A stretch of 50,284 bases of DNA from Marinoscillum furvescens DSM 4134 (GCF_003386095.1 NZ_QREG01000032.1:1-50284); one strand, 5' to 3'. Shown: positions 7,799 to 16,444, numbered from the stretch's first letter. The notes: a model not told the origin generated them from the letters alone. Made by a program: numbers and translations.

Positions 7799-8008
7799 AT
7801 GAAAGAAGGAGACCGAGTAAAACAACTATTTACCATAGCAGAAAGACATGGGACGATAGTAGGAATTTATGATGAAGATTTTTATATCAATACTCCAAAG
7901 GGGCAGATACTGTTTGCTACCAAAGGGGAGTTAAAGGTGCAATTTGATGGAACTTCAGAAGGAACTTCAATTACCTTAAGCCCTCAAATGGTACAAATAT
8001 TAGGCTAA
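7799..8008 (+). CDS. Small orphan protein, 69 aa
   Basis: Starts at ATG 7799 and ends at TAA 8006-8008. The sequence begins MKEGDRVKQLFTIAERHGTI and predicts a run of short beta strands with Gly turns (GDRV...GTIVGIYDEDFYI...GQILFATKGELKV), like a small SH3-like or KOW-like barrel. There is no signal peptide or membrane segment. It is isolated between repeat hairpins and has no operon partner. Compositional and codon pattern look like a real gene; function unknown. Confidence 0.55.
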   Translation: MKEGDRVKQLFTIAERHGTIVGIYDEDFYINTPKGQILFATKGELKVQFDGTSEGTSITLSPQMVQILG

Positions 8009-8146
8009 AATCTTATAGAAAGTAAATTATCAATTTCGATGTGAGTTACGATGGAGATGGTATTCTTCAAGGCCGCAACAAGTGTGTTGCCTGTGGCTAT
8101 TAGAAATAATCTGTTTTCAAGGTAGCTCACTTCATCTGGCTTGAAT

Positions 8147-8183
8147 AAACCCTGGAGGTTTTCGAAACCTCCAGGGTTTTTTT
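8147..8183. repeat. Dispersed hairpin (CCTGGAGG family)
   Basis: AAACCCTGGAGGTTT / AAACCTCCAGGGTTT perfect arms followed by a T-run and TTTGAGGTG. It lies 140 nt after the 7799-8008 gene and 105 nt after the end of the leftward gene 8289-9299, so it could terminate either. The trailing TTTGAGGTG is shared with the copy at 9426. The rest of the 280-nt gap holds only a half copy of the mosaic repeat (8213-8227). Confidence 0.75.
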
Positions 8184-8288
8184 GAGGTGGTGAAGTTTGT
8201 CAAAGTGAGTACCGTCGAAGCATTGGACAAATCCTAGTGCTCTATTAAGCTGGGGTGTTTATAAAAATCGAGGAGATACTCCGCTTTG

Positions 8289-9299
8289 TTAATTTGTGCG
8301 AAATATGATAGGAAGTTCCATTCGCACATTGGTTGGCTTCCCGTTCCTTGTGCCAGGAATCCACATTCCTGAGGTCTGCCTCACGATCCTTACAGCTTCT
8401 TTGTCCAAACCATAGCCAACACGATTTATTGGGGCTGCATAGGATATCTCGCCATTTTCTTCGACTACAAACCGCACATATACACGTCCTTTTTTGGCAT
8501 GCTTTAGGGCCTTTTTGGGGTAGTTCATTTCCTCTCTGACGAATTTGTAAAAAGCCTCCATACCACCAGGGAATTGAGGCTGTTTTTCGGTGATGATGAT
8601 TAATTGTTTACCTGTTATTTTAATTTCTTGTGATAAGTAGCTGGTACATGGTTCATGGTTTTGAAAAGCCGGAATCCATTTTGGTGAATTATTTACCAGT
8701 CCTACTACCTGTAATGCTATAGGGTTTTGGGGTTCTTGCTGGACCTTTACGGCACCTTCCTGATCTACTTCGAGCAAAAGGTTGAATGAAAGTTCATCAG
8801 TTGGGAATGTATCTGACTTTTGGAACTCCTCTAGCAAATAATGATGAAATGACTGGATGCCTCCCGGAAAATCCGGTCCCATCATAAGTTCTGATGATTG
8901 CTGTTGTCGTTGCTGAAGCATAAGTTCGCGTAAGCTGTCCTGGTACGTAAACACCGGAAGCTCCTGGTATTTTTGAAGTGTCAGTGCGGGCAGGGTGAAG
9001 TTTTCTCTTTTTAAAGGAATGAGGATAGCGGGTGTGTACGAGTCAACTGGAATTTGGATCGTCGCATAGCTGATGTGAGATACTACCAGTTCAGTTACAT
9101 CTTCCGGATATTCAAAATATCCAAATGAATTACTGAGGCTTCCTTCCGGATTACCTGAATAAGTGACGATCGCATTAGGAATAGGCTTTTTGCTCTTTTG
9201 GTCAATAATACGGCCCACTTTTTTGGCTTGTCCATGTACCACTCCTGTGCATAGGGTGAAAATCAATAGAACTAAGAAAAGCGGATGAAAATGCCTCAT
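8289..9299 (-). CDS. TonB C-terminal-domain protein with carboxypeptidase-like N-terminus
   Basis: 336 aa with a signal peptide (about 1-24, ending VVHGQ), so it is exported. Residues ~26-95 form a carboxypeptidase-regulatory-like beta fold (GRIIDQKSKKPIPNAIVTYS). The C-terminal ~95 residues are a typical TonB_C domain: PQFPGGMEAFYKFVREEMNYP, then GRVYVRFVVEENGEI, and a closing LPIIFR strand. A second, degenerate copy appears at ~143-235, starting PDFPGGIQSFHHYLLEEF and ending SPKWIPAFQNHEPC. It lacks the N-terminal membrane anchor and proline-rich linker of true energy-transducing TonB, so a role in envelope protein contacts is more likely than energy transfer. It is a single gene with no operon partners. 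Confidence 0.75.
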   Translation of the reverse strand: MRHFHPLFLVLLIFTLCTGVVHGQAKKVGRIIDQKSKKPIPNAIVTYSGNPEGSLSNSFGYFEYPEDVTELVVSHISYATIQIPVDSYTPAILIPLKRENFTLPALTLQKYQELPVFTYQDSLRELMLQQRQQQSSELMMGPDFPGGIQSFHHYLLEEFQKSDTFPTDELSFNLLLEVDQEGAVKVQQEPQNPIALQVVGLVNNSPKWIPAFQNHEPCTSYLSQEIKITGKQLIIITEKQPQFPGGMEAFYKFVREEMNYPKKALKHAKKGRVYVRFVVEENGEISYAAPINRVGYGLDKEAVRIVRQTSGMWIPGTRNGKPTNVRMELPIIFRTN

Positions 9300-9425
9300 G
9301 AGTTTAGATGGAATTGGTGTGTGAGCTTATGCGAAATTATATAAAAAACCGGTTGTTGTAAATCTGTATGATTTTCATCTGGCATGTTCACCAGACCGGG
9401 ACACCTGTCCAATATAGGCATGTAG

Positions 9426-9463
9426 AAACCCTGGAGGTTTTGAAAACCTCCAGGGTTTTTTTT
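9426..9463. repeat. Dispersed hairpin (CCTGGAGG family)
   Basis: Perfect arms AAACCCTGGAGGTTTT / AAAACCTCCAGGGTTT with a single-base loop and an 8-T tail, followed by TTTGAGGTG as in the copy at 8147. No rightward gene ends just before it; the nearest leftward gene (9815-12646) ends 350 nt to the right, with the mosaic repeat between. Confidence 0.75.
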
Positions 9464-9469
9464 GAGGTG

Positions 9470-9800
9470 ACAGGCCCGCCTGCGGCGTGAAAGGCCCTCC
9501 TCCGGCGAGGCAGGCCCGTTGGTTTTGTCATGTTGAGCCTGCCTCTGTCGGCAGACAGGCTTGGGGGACGCCTAGTCTCGAACTATCAGACAAAACCTTG
9601 TGGGATGGGGTATGATGAGTCGGTTCTATCTTTCGACAGGCTCAAGATGACCCGACTCAGGGTGACCACCAGTTCCAGGCGACTCGACCATGCCTCCGGC
9701 GGGCAGGCAGGCAGGATGACTCGACCATGCCTCCGGCAGGCCCGCCTTTGGCGCGGCAGGCAGGCAGGGTGACTCGACTCGGGGTGACTCGGCTATGCCT
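9470..9800. repeat. Dispersed mosaic intergenic repeat (copy 2)
   Basis: Shares long near-identical words with 497-840: GGCCCGCCTGCGGCGTG, GGTTTTGTCATG, GAGCCTGCCTCTGTCGGCAG, CAGACAAAACCTTGTG, TATGATGAGTCG, TCTTTCGACAGGCTCAAGAT and several TGACTCGACCATGCCT modules. The left arm of its stem-loop is damaged (CTCGAACTATCAGAC) while the right arm is intact. It fills most of the 515-nt gap between 9299 and 9815; no gene is seen. Confidence 0.8.
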
Positions 9801-9814
9801 GCGGTGAGCCAGCT

Positions 9815-12646
9815 TTACCCACCTACATTGTATTTGCCAAAGTTGTATTTGAAGCTGAGCATAACGTACCGCTGTAGGGTGTTGGTCTGGTAGTCTTCAA
9901 AATAGGTTTCTGTAGAGGTACGGGAGATGCTTTGGTTTTGGTTGAGCAGGTCAAATGCTTCCAGTCCCAGCTCCGCCCGGTCGTTGCTCATAAACTTATA
10001 GGCCACGCCTGCACTCCAGATGAGGTAGTTGTCGTCAAAAGTGTCACTGAGTCCGGCATACAATTGGTGGTTAAAATTGGTCCGCAAAACCAGTCCATCC
10101 CAGGGGTTCCAGTAAAACTTCAGTTTGGTTTGCTGGCTGAGGTAGTTGGTGTTGAGCCCTTCGGAGAGGCTGCTCTGCGTGAAGTTTATGGTGCTACTAC
10201 TCGACAGGGTAAAGTCTAGCCGCTTGCTGACTCCACTGCTGAGCACTGCTCCCCAGCTTAGGCTTGGGTTGTAGGTGTAGTTGAGCTGCTCATTGATGAG
10301 GCCGGGAGTACGTGTGTACTGCGCACTAAAGTTGAGGTTGAGGTTGGACTTGAGCAGGCCAAGTGGCAGACCGTAGGTACTCAGTGCCCGGAGGTTGTAG
10401 TAGCCGTCCAGGTTTACGGGTTTGCTGAGCTGTACACCGGGCGCTAGCGTAATGCCGTCTACGGTTTTGATTTCGTTAGTAGCGGTGGTGGTACTGGTGC
10501 CTATGTAGGCATTGGTGACGCTACCTCCCAGCATCAGAAACAAGGTTTGGGCTTTTTCTGGCCTGGTGAGGTTATAACGAGCAAAGAAGTTGTACTGGTA
10601 CTGCTGATCCAGAAGTGGGTTGCCTATGCTCAGCTGGGTAGTGTTGGTATTGTCCAGCACATTTTGAAGCTGGTTTACTGTAGGCACACTGGTGCTGGTT
10701 CGCATCATGATCCGCAGGTCGCTATTGGTGGAGGGCTTGGCACGCCACATCACCATGGGCAGCAGAGCGGCAAATTGCTTGCTGGTTTCAGCAGCAGCGG
10801 GGTATTCCTGATAGGTAGTCAACTGCGCATACTGGTAGTTGGCATTGATCATGAGTACATTGCCTCTGGGCCGCCCGCTGCCCGGCGTAAATGCACCTCC
10901 ACTGCCCATACGGTACAAAATACCTCCGCCACCTTCCTGAGCCATGTACCGGCTTTCAAATACATTGCTGAGCGATTCGTTGAGCGTGCTATAGGCTTGT
11001 GTACTTTCGTCAAAGTCGTGGGTGAGCTGGTCGCTGTTGCTAAAGCTTACCGATGGTTTGTAGTTCATCATCAACATGGTTTTTTGCCCTAGAGGCTCCG
11101 TGTACATCAGGCGCGCGCTGTAGGTTTGGTCAAACTGCTCCAGGTCGGATTGTTGGTCCAGCGTGTCTTGCTCCGAATCGTAGTAGGTGTCTGAGTAGAG
11201 TTCACTCGAAGCATTGGTGGGGTCATAGTTTTGGGAGAGGTTTAGCGAAAGGGTACGTCCTCGTTTGCTAAACTTATGCTGCAGCAGCAGGCGATTGCTC
11301 AGCGTGTAGGAGCGTAGTTCGCTGCTGTAGTTAGTCAGTGCACTGCTCAGTGTGCTGGCACTTTGGGTAGTTTGTGTGCTGAGGTCGCTCAGTCCCTGGT
11401 AGCGTTGGAGGGTAAACGACGGGGTGTAGATGACCGTGTTTTGCTCATCGATTTCGTATTTCATGCGCATGTTTAGCCGGTGGTTTTGGTTGGTGGCGGC
11501 TACCAGTTCGTCTTCAGTGTAGTTTTGGCCTTCGCCAAAGTATTGGCGTTCCAGTGTGGTGTGGGCCGTATTTTCTGTTTGGTTGAAAAAGTAGCTGGCA
11601 TTGAGCGTCAGTTTGTCGCCTATTTCATCAGTGTAGTTGATCCCTACGGCATTGGTATTGACCAGTCCGTTTTGGCTGCCTACCAAAAAGTCATTGATAT
11701 CGCCAGAAATATTGCCTCCACCAGGTCTGCCAGGTCCACCACCTCCACGGCGCCCGCCACCTCCACCACGGCGGCTATTGCCAGAAGTGACCCCAGCCAG
11801 GTCGGCAGTAGAGAAGTTTTGTTCGTTGATGTTGTTGCTCTGAGCTACCACTGTGAGGCGCTGGTCGTCGTTAAAGCTGTTGAGCAGTCCGTTGAGCTTG
11901 TAGCGGTCGTCCGCACCAAATCCGCCAGTGATTTTGCCAAATGAGCCGTTTCTAAATTCCTGTTTGGTTACGATGTTGATGGTTTTCTCTGAGTTGCCAT
12001 CATCAAATCCCGTGAGCTTTGCCTGGTCACTGAGGTCGTCAAACACCTGAATCTTATCCACCACCTCTGCCGGTAGGCTTTTCAGTGCTGCATTGGGGTC
12101 ACTCCCAAAAAATGGCCTGCCGTCTACGAGTACTTTTTTTACGTTTTCACCTTCTGCCTGCACGGAGCCATTGGCTATGCTGATGGTGGGCATTTTTTCC
12201 AACAGATCAGAGGCATCAGCATCCGGGTTGGTCTGGTAGGCTTTTGCATTGATCTCGGTGGTATCGCCATTCACGATCACAGGGATGAGTTTGCCTACTA
12301 CGGCTACCTCGTCCAGTGCCAGAGTCTGTTCGTGCAGGGTGACTTTGCCGAGGTTTACTTCTTCATGGTTGATGAGCAGGCGTTTTGCCAGGCTTTCAAA
12401 CCCTATAAAACTGATTTGCAACTGATAGTATCCGGGTGCCACGCTGAGCTGAAAGTTTCCAGATAGATCTGTGGTACTGCCATAGCGTATAGTGGAGTCG
12501 TTTTCATTGGTGAGCAGCACAGTAGCCCCGATTACCGGTGCGCTGGTAGAGTCCAGCACCTGACCATTTAGCCTGCTTTGTGCGGATTGTGCCAGGGTGC
12601 TGGTGCTCATGGCCAGAAGAATGATGTAAATGAAGTGTTTAGTCAT
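9815..12646 (-). CDS. TonB-dependent outer-membrane receptor (OMP_b-brl_3 type)
   Basis: 943 aa with a signal peptide (to about residue 20, TSTLAQS). A carboxypeptidase-regulatory-like domain at ~25-105 (GQVLDSTSAPVIGATVLL, ending in ...EVAVVGK) is followed by a plug domain (~125-215: DLLEKMPTISIANGSVQAEG, VLVDGRPFFG) and a long beta-barrel ending in the strand RYVMLSFKYNFGKYN. No TonB box is obvious. A Gly/Arg-rich tract sits at residues ~289-310 (GGGGGRRGGGGPGRPGGG). The plug and barrel match the family often annotated as outer-membrane beta-barrel protein; the substrate is unknown. It lies 27 nt downstream of a lipoprotein gene that also has a Gly-rich tract, so the two are probably co-transcribed and work together. 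Confidence 0.88.
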   Translation of the reverse strand: MTKHFIYIILLAMSTSTLAQSAQSRLNGQVLDSTSAPVIGATVLLTNENDSTIRYGSTTDLSGNFQLSVAPGYYQLQISFIGFESLAKRLLINHEEVNLGKVTLHEQTLALDEVAVVGKLIPVIVNGDTTEINAKAYQTNPDADASDLLEKMPTISIANGSVQAEGENVKKVLVDGRPFFGSDPNAALKSLPAEVVDKIQVFDDLSDQAKLTGFDDGNSEKTINIVTKQEFRNGSFGKITGGFGADDRYKLNGLLNSFNDDQRLTVVAQSNNINEQNFSTADLAGVTSGNSRRGGGGGRRGGGGPGRPGGGNISGDINDFLVGSQNGLVNTNAVGINYTDEIGDKLTLNASYFFNQTENTAHTTLERQYFGEGQNYTEDELVAATNQNHRLNMRMKYEIDEQNTVIYTPSFTLQRYQGLSDLSTQTTQSASTLSSALTNYSSELRSYTLSNRLLLQHKFSKRGRTLSLNLSQNYDPTNASSELYSDTYYDSEQDTLDQQSDLEQFDQTYSARLMYTEPLGQKTMLMMNYKPSVSFSNSDQLTHDFDESTQAYSTLNESLSNVFESRYMAQEGGGGILYRMGSGGAFTPGSGRPRGNVLMINANYQYAQLTTYQEYPAAAETSKQFAALLPMVMWRAKPSTNSDLRIMMRTSTSVPTVNQLQNVLDNTNTTQLSIGNPLLDQQYQYNFFARYNLTRPEKAQTLFLMLGGSVTNAYIGTSTTTATNEIKTVDGITLAPGVQLSKPVNLDGYYNLRALSTYGLPLGLLKSNLNLNFSAQYTRTPGLINEQLNYTYNPSLSWGAVLSSGVSKRLDFTLSSSSTINFTQSSLSEGLNTNYLSQQTKLKFYWNPWDGLVLRTNFNHQLYAGLSDTFDDNYLIWSAGVAYKFMSNDRAELGLEAFDLLNQNQSISRTSTETYFEDYQTNTLQRYVMLSFKYNFGKYNVGG

Positions 12647-12673
12647 TTGTTGTGAACTGTTGATCTGATGGGG

Positions 12674-13462
12674 TTAGTCTTGTAGGGATACGGCAAACCA
12701 AAAATCGATGGTAGTACTGGTGGCTCTTTGGGATCCATTTCCACCTGGCCGCATGCCGCCACCCATGCCTCCGGGTCCGCCATGTCGGCCTCCGCCCATT
12801 CGTCCTTCACCCGCAGGCTGCTGACCGTCGGAGGGGCGGTTTTCAGCCATAAGATTCGGCTGTGCCGGCATTTCATTGGCTACCACACCTATGGTAAACA
12901 CTCGTTTGCCTATGTGTTGTCTGGCGATGCTTGCCGTATAAGAGAGCGTACCTGATTCGTCCATATTGGTGGCCACTTTTACAGGAGTAGGGTCTAGCAT
13001 CGGATCAAAAAGCTGGGTGATGCCTTCTCCGGCGAATCCAGTAAGCTGCAGTGATGGGTTGCTGGCTTCAAACCTGCGGTACATTTGCTGCGCCCGGTCA
13101 GTAAATTGTCTGGAGCGTCCTTCATCACGGGGCCTGGTCTCGCGGTTTCGTGGATTTTGAGATCTTTCTACTACCGGGTAGCTAAAGCCCAACGCTTGCT
13201 TTTTCTTACCTGAGGGGTCTATCCATACAGACAGCCCACCTCTCAGTATGCGTGCCTGTGTAGCGGCATTGGCAGTAGAGAGTGTGAGGTAGATACTGTC
13301 GTCATCATGGGTGATTTTATAGGTCAGCTGGCTGTCCTTGTTGTAATAGGTGGCTGGCGCATCAGCTGCTGGGGTGTTTGCCTGTATGCTTTGGTGTACC
13401 GGCAGCTGGGTGCATGCCGTTAGGCTACAGGCTGTGAGTATGAGAGCGAAGATCTTGTTCAT
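12674..13462 (-). CDS. Lipoprotein with Gly-rich C-terminal tract, partner of the receptor
   Basis: 262 aa with a type II signal peptide (MNKIFALILTACSLTAC; lipidated Cys probably 17). Residues ~35-110 predict beta strands (LTYKITHDDDSIYLTLST, GGLSVWIDPSGKKKQALGFS) like proteins that bind or sense a surface ligand. Middle residues are Arg-rich. Residues ~218-245 form a low-complexity tract (GGGRHGGPGGMGGG) before a conserved end TTIDFWFAVSLQD. No named family recognised. Position between the LytTR system and a TonB receptor suggests that the three are regulated together. There is a 108-nt gap to the upstream regulator, which may hold a promoter. Confidence 0.7.
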   Translation of the reverse strand: MNKIFALILTACSLTACTQLPVHQSIQANTPAADAPATYYNKDSQLTYKITHDDDSIYLTLSTANAATQARILRGGLSVWIDPSGKKKQALGFSYPVVERSQNPRNRETRPRDEGRSRQFTDRAQQMYRRFEASNPSLQLTGFAGEGITQLFDPMLDPTPVKVATNMDESGTLSYTASIARQHIGKRVFTIGVVANEMPAQPNLMAENRPSDGQQPAGEGRMGGGRHGGPGGMGGGMRPGGNGSQRATSTTIDFWFAVSLQD

Positions 13463-13570
13463 TTTTTACTGCTTTTGATTGTTTATACATCAAAAGTGTC
13501 ATCCACTGTTATGGATAAAAAACGAACTAGACGTTTGGGGCTTTTTTCAGGAAGTTTGCCCTGAATGGCT

Positions 13571-14281
13571 CTAAGTCCCAAATCGCTGTTTGATGAATTG
13601 CTGAAAGGCCTCCCGGTAGTTTTCTGATACGGTGATGCGCACCTCGTCAAACAAAATCTGATGGCGCTCGATGACGCGGATTTTGTCCAGGTTGACGATA
13701 AAAGACCGATGCACCCGCATAAAGCGGGAGGGTGGTAGGTACTCTTCGAGGTATTTCATGCTCATTAGCGGCATGAGCGGCTTACTTTCATTTTCACGAT
13801 GAATTTTCACATAGTCCTTTACGCCTTCAAAGTACCGAATTTCATTGAGCGGGATTTGCCAGGTTTTATAGTCTGCTTTTACCATGATGTATTCCCGCTC
13901 AGCGGGAGGCGTGGTGGACTGAGCAGTGGCAGCTCGTGTGAGTTTGCTTACAGTCTCTATAAACTCCTCGTAGGAAAACGGTTTTAGGAGGTAGCCTTTG
14001 GCGTTGACTTTATATCCTTCTATGGCATACTGGTCAAATGCTGTGGTGAAGATGATGGGGATAGCAGGGTCTATGGATTTGGCCAGTGCCATACCCGATA
14101 GGTCTGGCATATGAATGTCTAAAAAGAGCAGATCTATCTCATGGGAGGCAAGGGCTTCCATAGCTTCTTTGGCGCTGCTACACATGGCCACCAGTTCCAA
14201 AAAGGGTGTATCGTCCACATAGCGTTTGAGCAATTTGAGGGCGCTGGGTTCATCATCGGTAATGATACATTTCAGTGTCAT
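13571..14281 (-). CDS. LytTR-family response regulator (first)
   Basis: 236 aa. The receiver domain (~1-120) has acidic pocket D9/D10, phospho-acceptor D55 (LLFLDIHMPD), TT at 79-80 and K100 (GYLLKPF), all intact. The LytTR DNA-binding domain (~135-236) contains IRYFEGVKDYVKIH and RFMRVHRSFIVNLDKI. Such regulators bind direct repeats upstream of targets. The gene overlaps the end of the histidine kinase by 4 nt (ATGA), so it is translationally coupled. Probable targets include the lipoprotein/receptor pair immediately downstream; this is inference. Confidence 0.93.
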   Translation of the reverse strand: MTLKCIITDDEPSALKLLKRYVDDTPFLELVAMCSSAKEAMEALASHEIDLLFLDIHMPDLSGMALAKSIDPAIPIIFTTAFDQYAIEGYKVNAKGYLLKPFSYEEFIETVSKLTRAATAQSTTPPAEREYIMVKADYKTWQIPLNEIRYFEGVKDYVKIHRENESKPLMPLMSMKYLEEYLPPSRFMRVHRSFIVNLDKIRVIERHQILFDEVRITVSENYREAFQQFIKQRFGT

Positions 14282-15396
14282 GCAGTTGGGATTGTTAGCG
14301 TTGCGATGTATTGGTTATCCACGATTTCCTGTTGCAGTCGGTTGTTGCTGTCAGGATACAGCCGTTCGAGTCGTTTTTTGAGATTGGAAAGTCCTATGCC
14401 AGACCCGCTTTGATCCTCGTTGCTTTTAGGAAAATTAGAGTTCACCACCTTCAGCTGAAGACTTCCTGTTGAGGTTTGTTTCATGTCTATGCGGATATGG
14501 CTTGGTTTCTGGGCATGTATGCCGTGTTTGAAGGCGTTTTCCACCAGAGAGATAAACATGAGCGGTTCTATCTGCAGATGGTCCAGGTCTTTGGCAGGAA
14601 AGCTAACCATGACATCTACATGGCTACCCACTCGAGATTTCATCAGTTCGATGTAGGCACTTAGAAATGTGATTTCATCTTTTAAGGCTACAGACTGATC
14701 GTTGGCTTTGTAGAGTAGGTATCGCATAAGCTTGCTTAGCTTGTGCACGGTGTCTTTGGCATGGCTGGGGTCATCATCTATAGAGGAGTAGATGGTGTTG
14801 AGGCTATTGAAGAAAAAGTGGGGCTGTAGCTGATACTTGAGCATAGACAGCTCCGATTTTAGCTGTTCGTTTTCCAGTGATTTTCTCCGTTCGCGTTCTT
14901 GTCTCCAGCTTTGCGCAAATCGCATACCGAGCGCTGTACCTGCACCCAGGGTAAGCAGGGTAAAACTTCTAATCCACAGAAAGGGCCCCATGAGTCCGGA
15001 ATCTTTTCGTCCACCAGGTCTTGGCATGTTTGGTTTGTCAGAAGGGGGGATGTCCGTGATCATGAAAACCAAGGCGAGGGAGATCAGCACCACTACACTG
15101 ATCGCCACAAAGGTGTATTTTTTGCCGGTAAGGAAAAGCCGGGGTACCAATACCAGGTAGTAGAGGTAAAAAACAAAGCCCAGGATCAGAACTGTGCGGG
15201 CATGCCGCATCAGAAAGATCATCGGGTCGCTGCGGTCGGTGAGTAGGAGTGGAAACAGCAAAAGTACGCACCACACACCTATGTGTTGCAATAGCATGAT
15301 GATTCTGTGGCGCTTTGTGTTGGACTGTAGCATATTCAAATAAAAGTGGTTTATGGTAATGTTGGGCGGAAGGGAGTTGATTTTTTTAATGGGCAT
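14278..15396 (-). CDS. LytS/YehU-type sensor histidine kinase
   Basis: 372 aa. Four probable transmembrane helices lie in the first ~155 residues (36-54, 66-88, 97-115, 140-157), with a short extracytoplasmic loop rich in Pro/Gly (~116-135). The His_kinase domain has the phospho-acceptor H193 in LQPHFFFNSLN, an N-box at LVENAFKHGIH and a G-box at GSGIGLSNLKKRL. There is no large sensor domain, so sensing is probably in the membrane part. The start chosen overlaps the stop of the upstream regulator by one base (TAATG); a second Met at residue 22 is possible. It sits between two LytTR regulators in one operon. Confidence 0.92.
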   Translation of the reverse strand: MPIKKINSLPPNITINHFYLNMLQSNTKRHRIIMLLQHIGVWCVLLLFPLLLTDRSDPMIFLMRHARTVLILGFVFYLYYLVLVPRLFLTGKKYTFVAISVVVLISLALVFMITDIPPSDKPNMPRPGGRKDSGLMGPFLWIRSFTLLTLGAGTALGMRFAQSWRQERERRKSLENEQLKSELSMLKYQLQPHFFFNSLNTIYSSIDDDPSHAKDTVHKLSKLMRYLLYKANDQSVALKDEITFLSAYIELMKSRVGSHVDVMVSFPAKDLDHLQIEPLMFISLVENAFKHGIHAQKPSHIRIDMKQTSTGSLQLKVVNSNFPKSNEDQSGSGIGLSNLKKRLERLYPDSNNRLQQEIVDNQYIATLTIPTA

Positions 15397-16103
15397 TAGC
15401 CAACCAGTGGCGCATAGTGATGGGTCAGGCGTTGGTAGGTGTTTTTTCTATAGTTGGAGCCCACAGGTAGCGACCGGTTGCCTATGACGATGCTGGTAGA
15501 TGAAAAACTACTGATGTTTTGGCAGTTGACAATAAAAGACTTGTGCGTACGGATGAATTCTGCGGGAAGCAGTTGCTCCAGTTTTTTGAGCGAATGCAGC
15601 ACGATCAACTTTTTAGTAGTGGTATGGAAGGTGACATACTCTTGCAGTCCCTCCACATACAAGATGTCATGATAGGCCAGCTTGTGGTAGCTACCATCAG
15701 ATTTTACCAGAAGGGAGCTGTCTGACTGCTGAGGTGCCGACACAGCTAAGGCAGTGAGCTTGCTTATGGTAATGTCAAAACGCTGTTTGGTGAGTGGTTT
15801 TACCAGATAGTCAGTCACGTTGAAAGCAAACGCCTCAGAGGAAAACCTGCCTGTCCTGCTGGTGATGACTACCTGACAAGCGTCAGGCACCGAGGCGAAA
15901 AAACCTGCGGAGTGAACCCCCAATTCGTCTATGTCCAGGAAGATCACGTCAATGGCGGCCAGGTCTATATGGGAAGCTTCCGAAAAGTGAGCGTGAGTGG
16001 CTACAAGCTGTAGTTCTGGACATTCGGCGATAGCGCGTATCAGCTGCTGAGAAGCCGTTTCGTCAGGATCTATAATCATGCACTTGAGAGGTGGTCTTTG
16101 CAT
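15396..16103 (-). CDS. LytTR-family response regulator (second)
   Basis: 235 aa. The receiver domain is divergent but keeps D12/D14, phospho-acceptor D57 (VIFLDIDE) and K102 (DYLVKPL). The switch region ITSRTGRFSSEAFAFN is unlike its neighbour's. The LytTR domain includes ILYVEGLQEYVTFH and FIRTHKSFIVNCQNI. First gene of the leftward regulator-kinase-regulator operon. Identity with the other regulator is only moderate by eye, so they are paralogues that have diverged, perhaps with different DNA sites. One kinase serving both is the simplest reading. Confidence 0.9.
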   Translation of the reverse strand: MQRPPLKCMIIDPDETASQQLIRAIAECPELQLVATHAHFSEASHIDLAAIDVIFLDIDELGVHSAGFFASVPDACQVVITSRTGRFSSEAFAFNVTDYLVKPLTKQRFDITISKLTALAVSAPQQSDSSLLVKSDGSYHKLAYHDILYVEGLQEYVTFHTTTKKLIVLHSLKKLEQLLPAEFIRTHKSFIVNCQNISSFSSTSIVIGNRSLPVGSNYRKNTYQRLTHHYAPLVG

Positions 16104-16444
16104 TGATGGCTATTTGTGTGCAACACTTGGTAAGTAAAACAAAATTTAGATTACCTCAAAAATGACCAGGGAGCGGATGATTCTAAAATAAGATGGAAGT
16201 ATCAACGAGATGTCTCGACGTTTCGTCGGTTTTTGTAGATCAATGCAAAATCCCATTTTTTGGTCATTTCTAGGGGTTTTTTCTCGTTTTTTGAAGAATA
16301 CCTGCTACTCATTGAAGGTAAAGACGCGTTGGTTGAATGGGTTTCGCTGCCCCATGGTCAATAATCAATTTTGCAAAGCCTTGGAAGCCATGTTGAGCGC
16401 TTATGCTCCAGGCTTCGGATGGGCACAGCATAAACCATAGCTCC
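16104..16444. other. Divergent promoter region between LytTR operon and the rightward operon
   Basis: 341 nt between divergent operons, expected to hold promoters for both. Two small adjacent palindromes are visible: CGAGA-TG-TCTCG (16206-16217) and CGACG-TTT-CGTCG (16216-16228), which could be protein-binding sites. No -33/-7 pair could be assigned. An open frame at 16210-16440 has no coding character. Confidence 0.5.

Noticed and set aside
10547-11944. Long rightward open frames (up to 181 codons) inside the TonB receptor gene
   Set aside because: They are antisense shadows of a well-supported receptor with full domain order.
16210-16440. 76-codon open frame before the LTxxQ-like gene
   Set aside because: Cys/Phe/Arg-rich with no coding pattern, different frame from the real gene, in a divergent promoter region.
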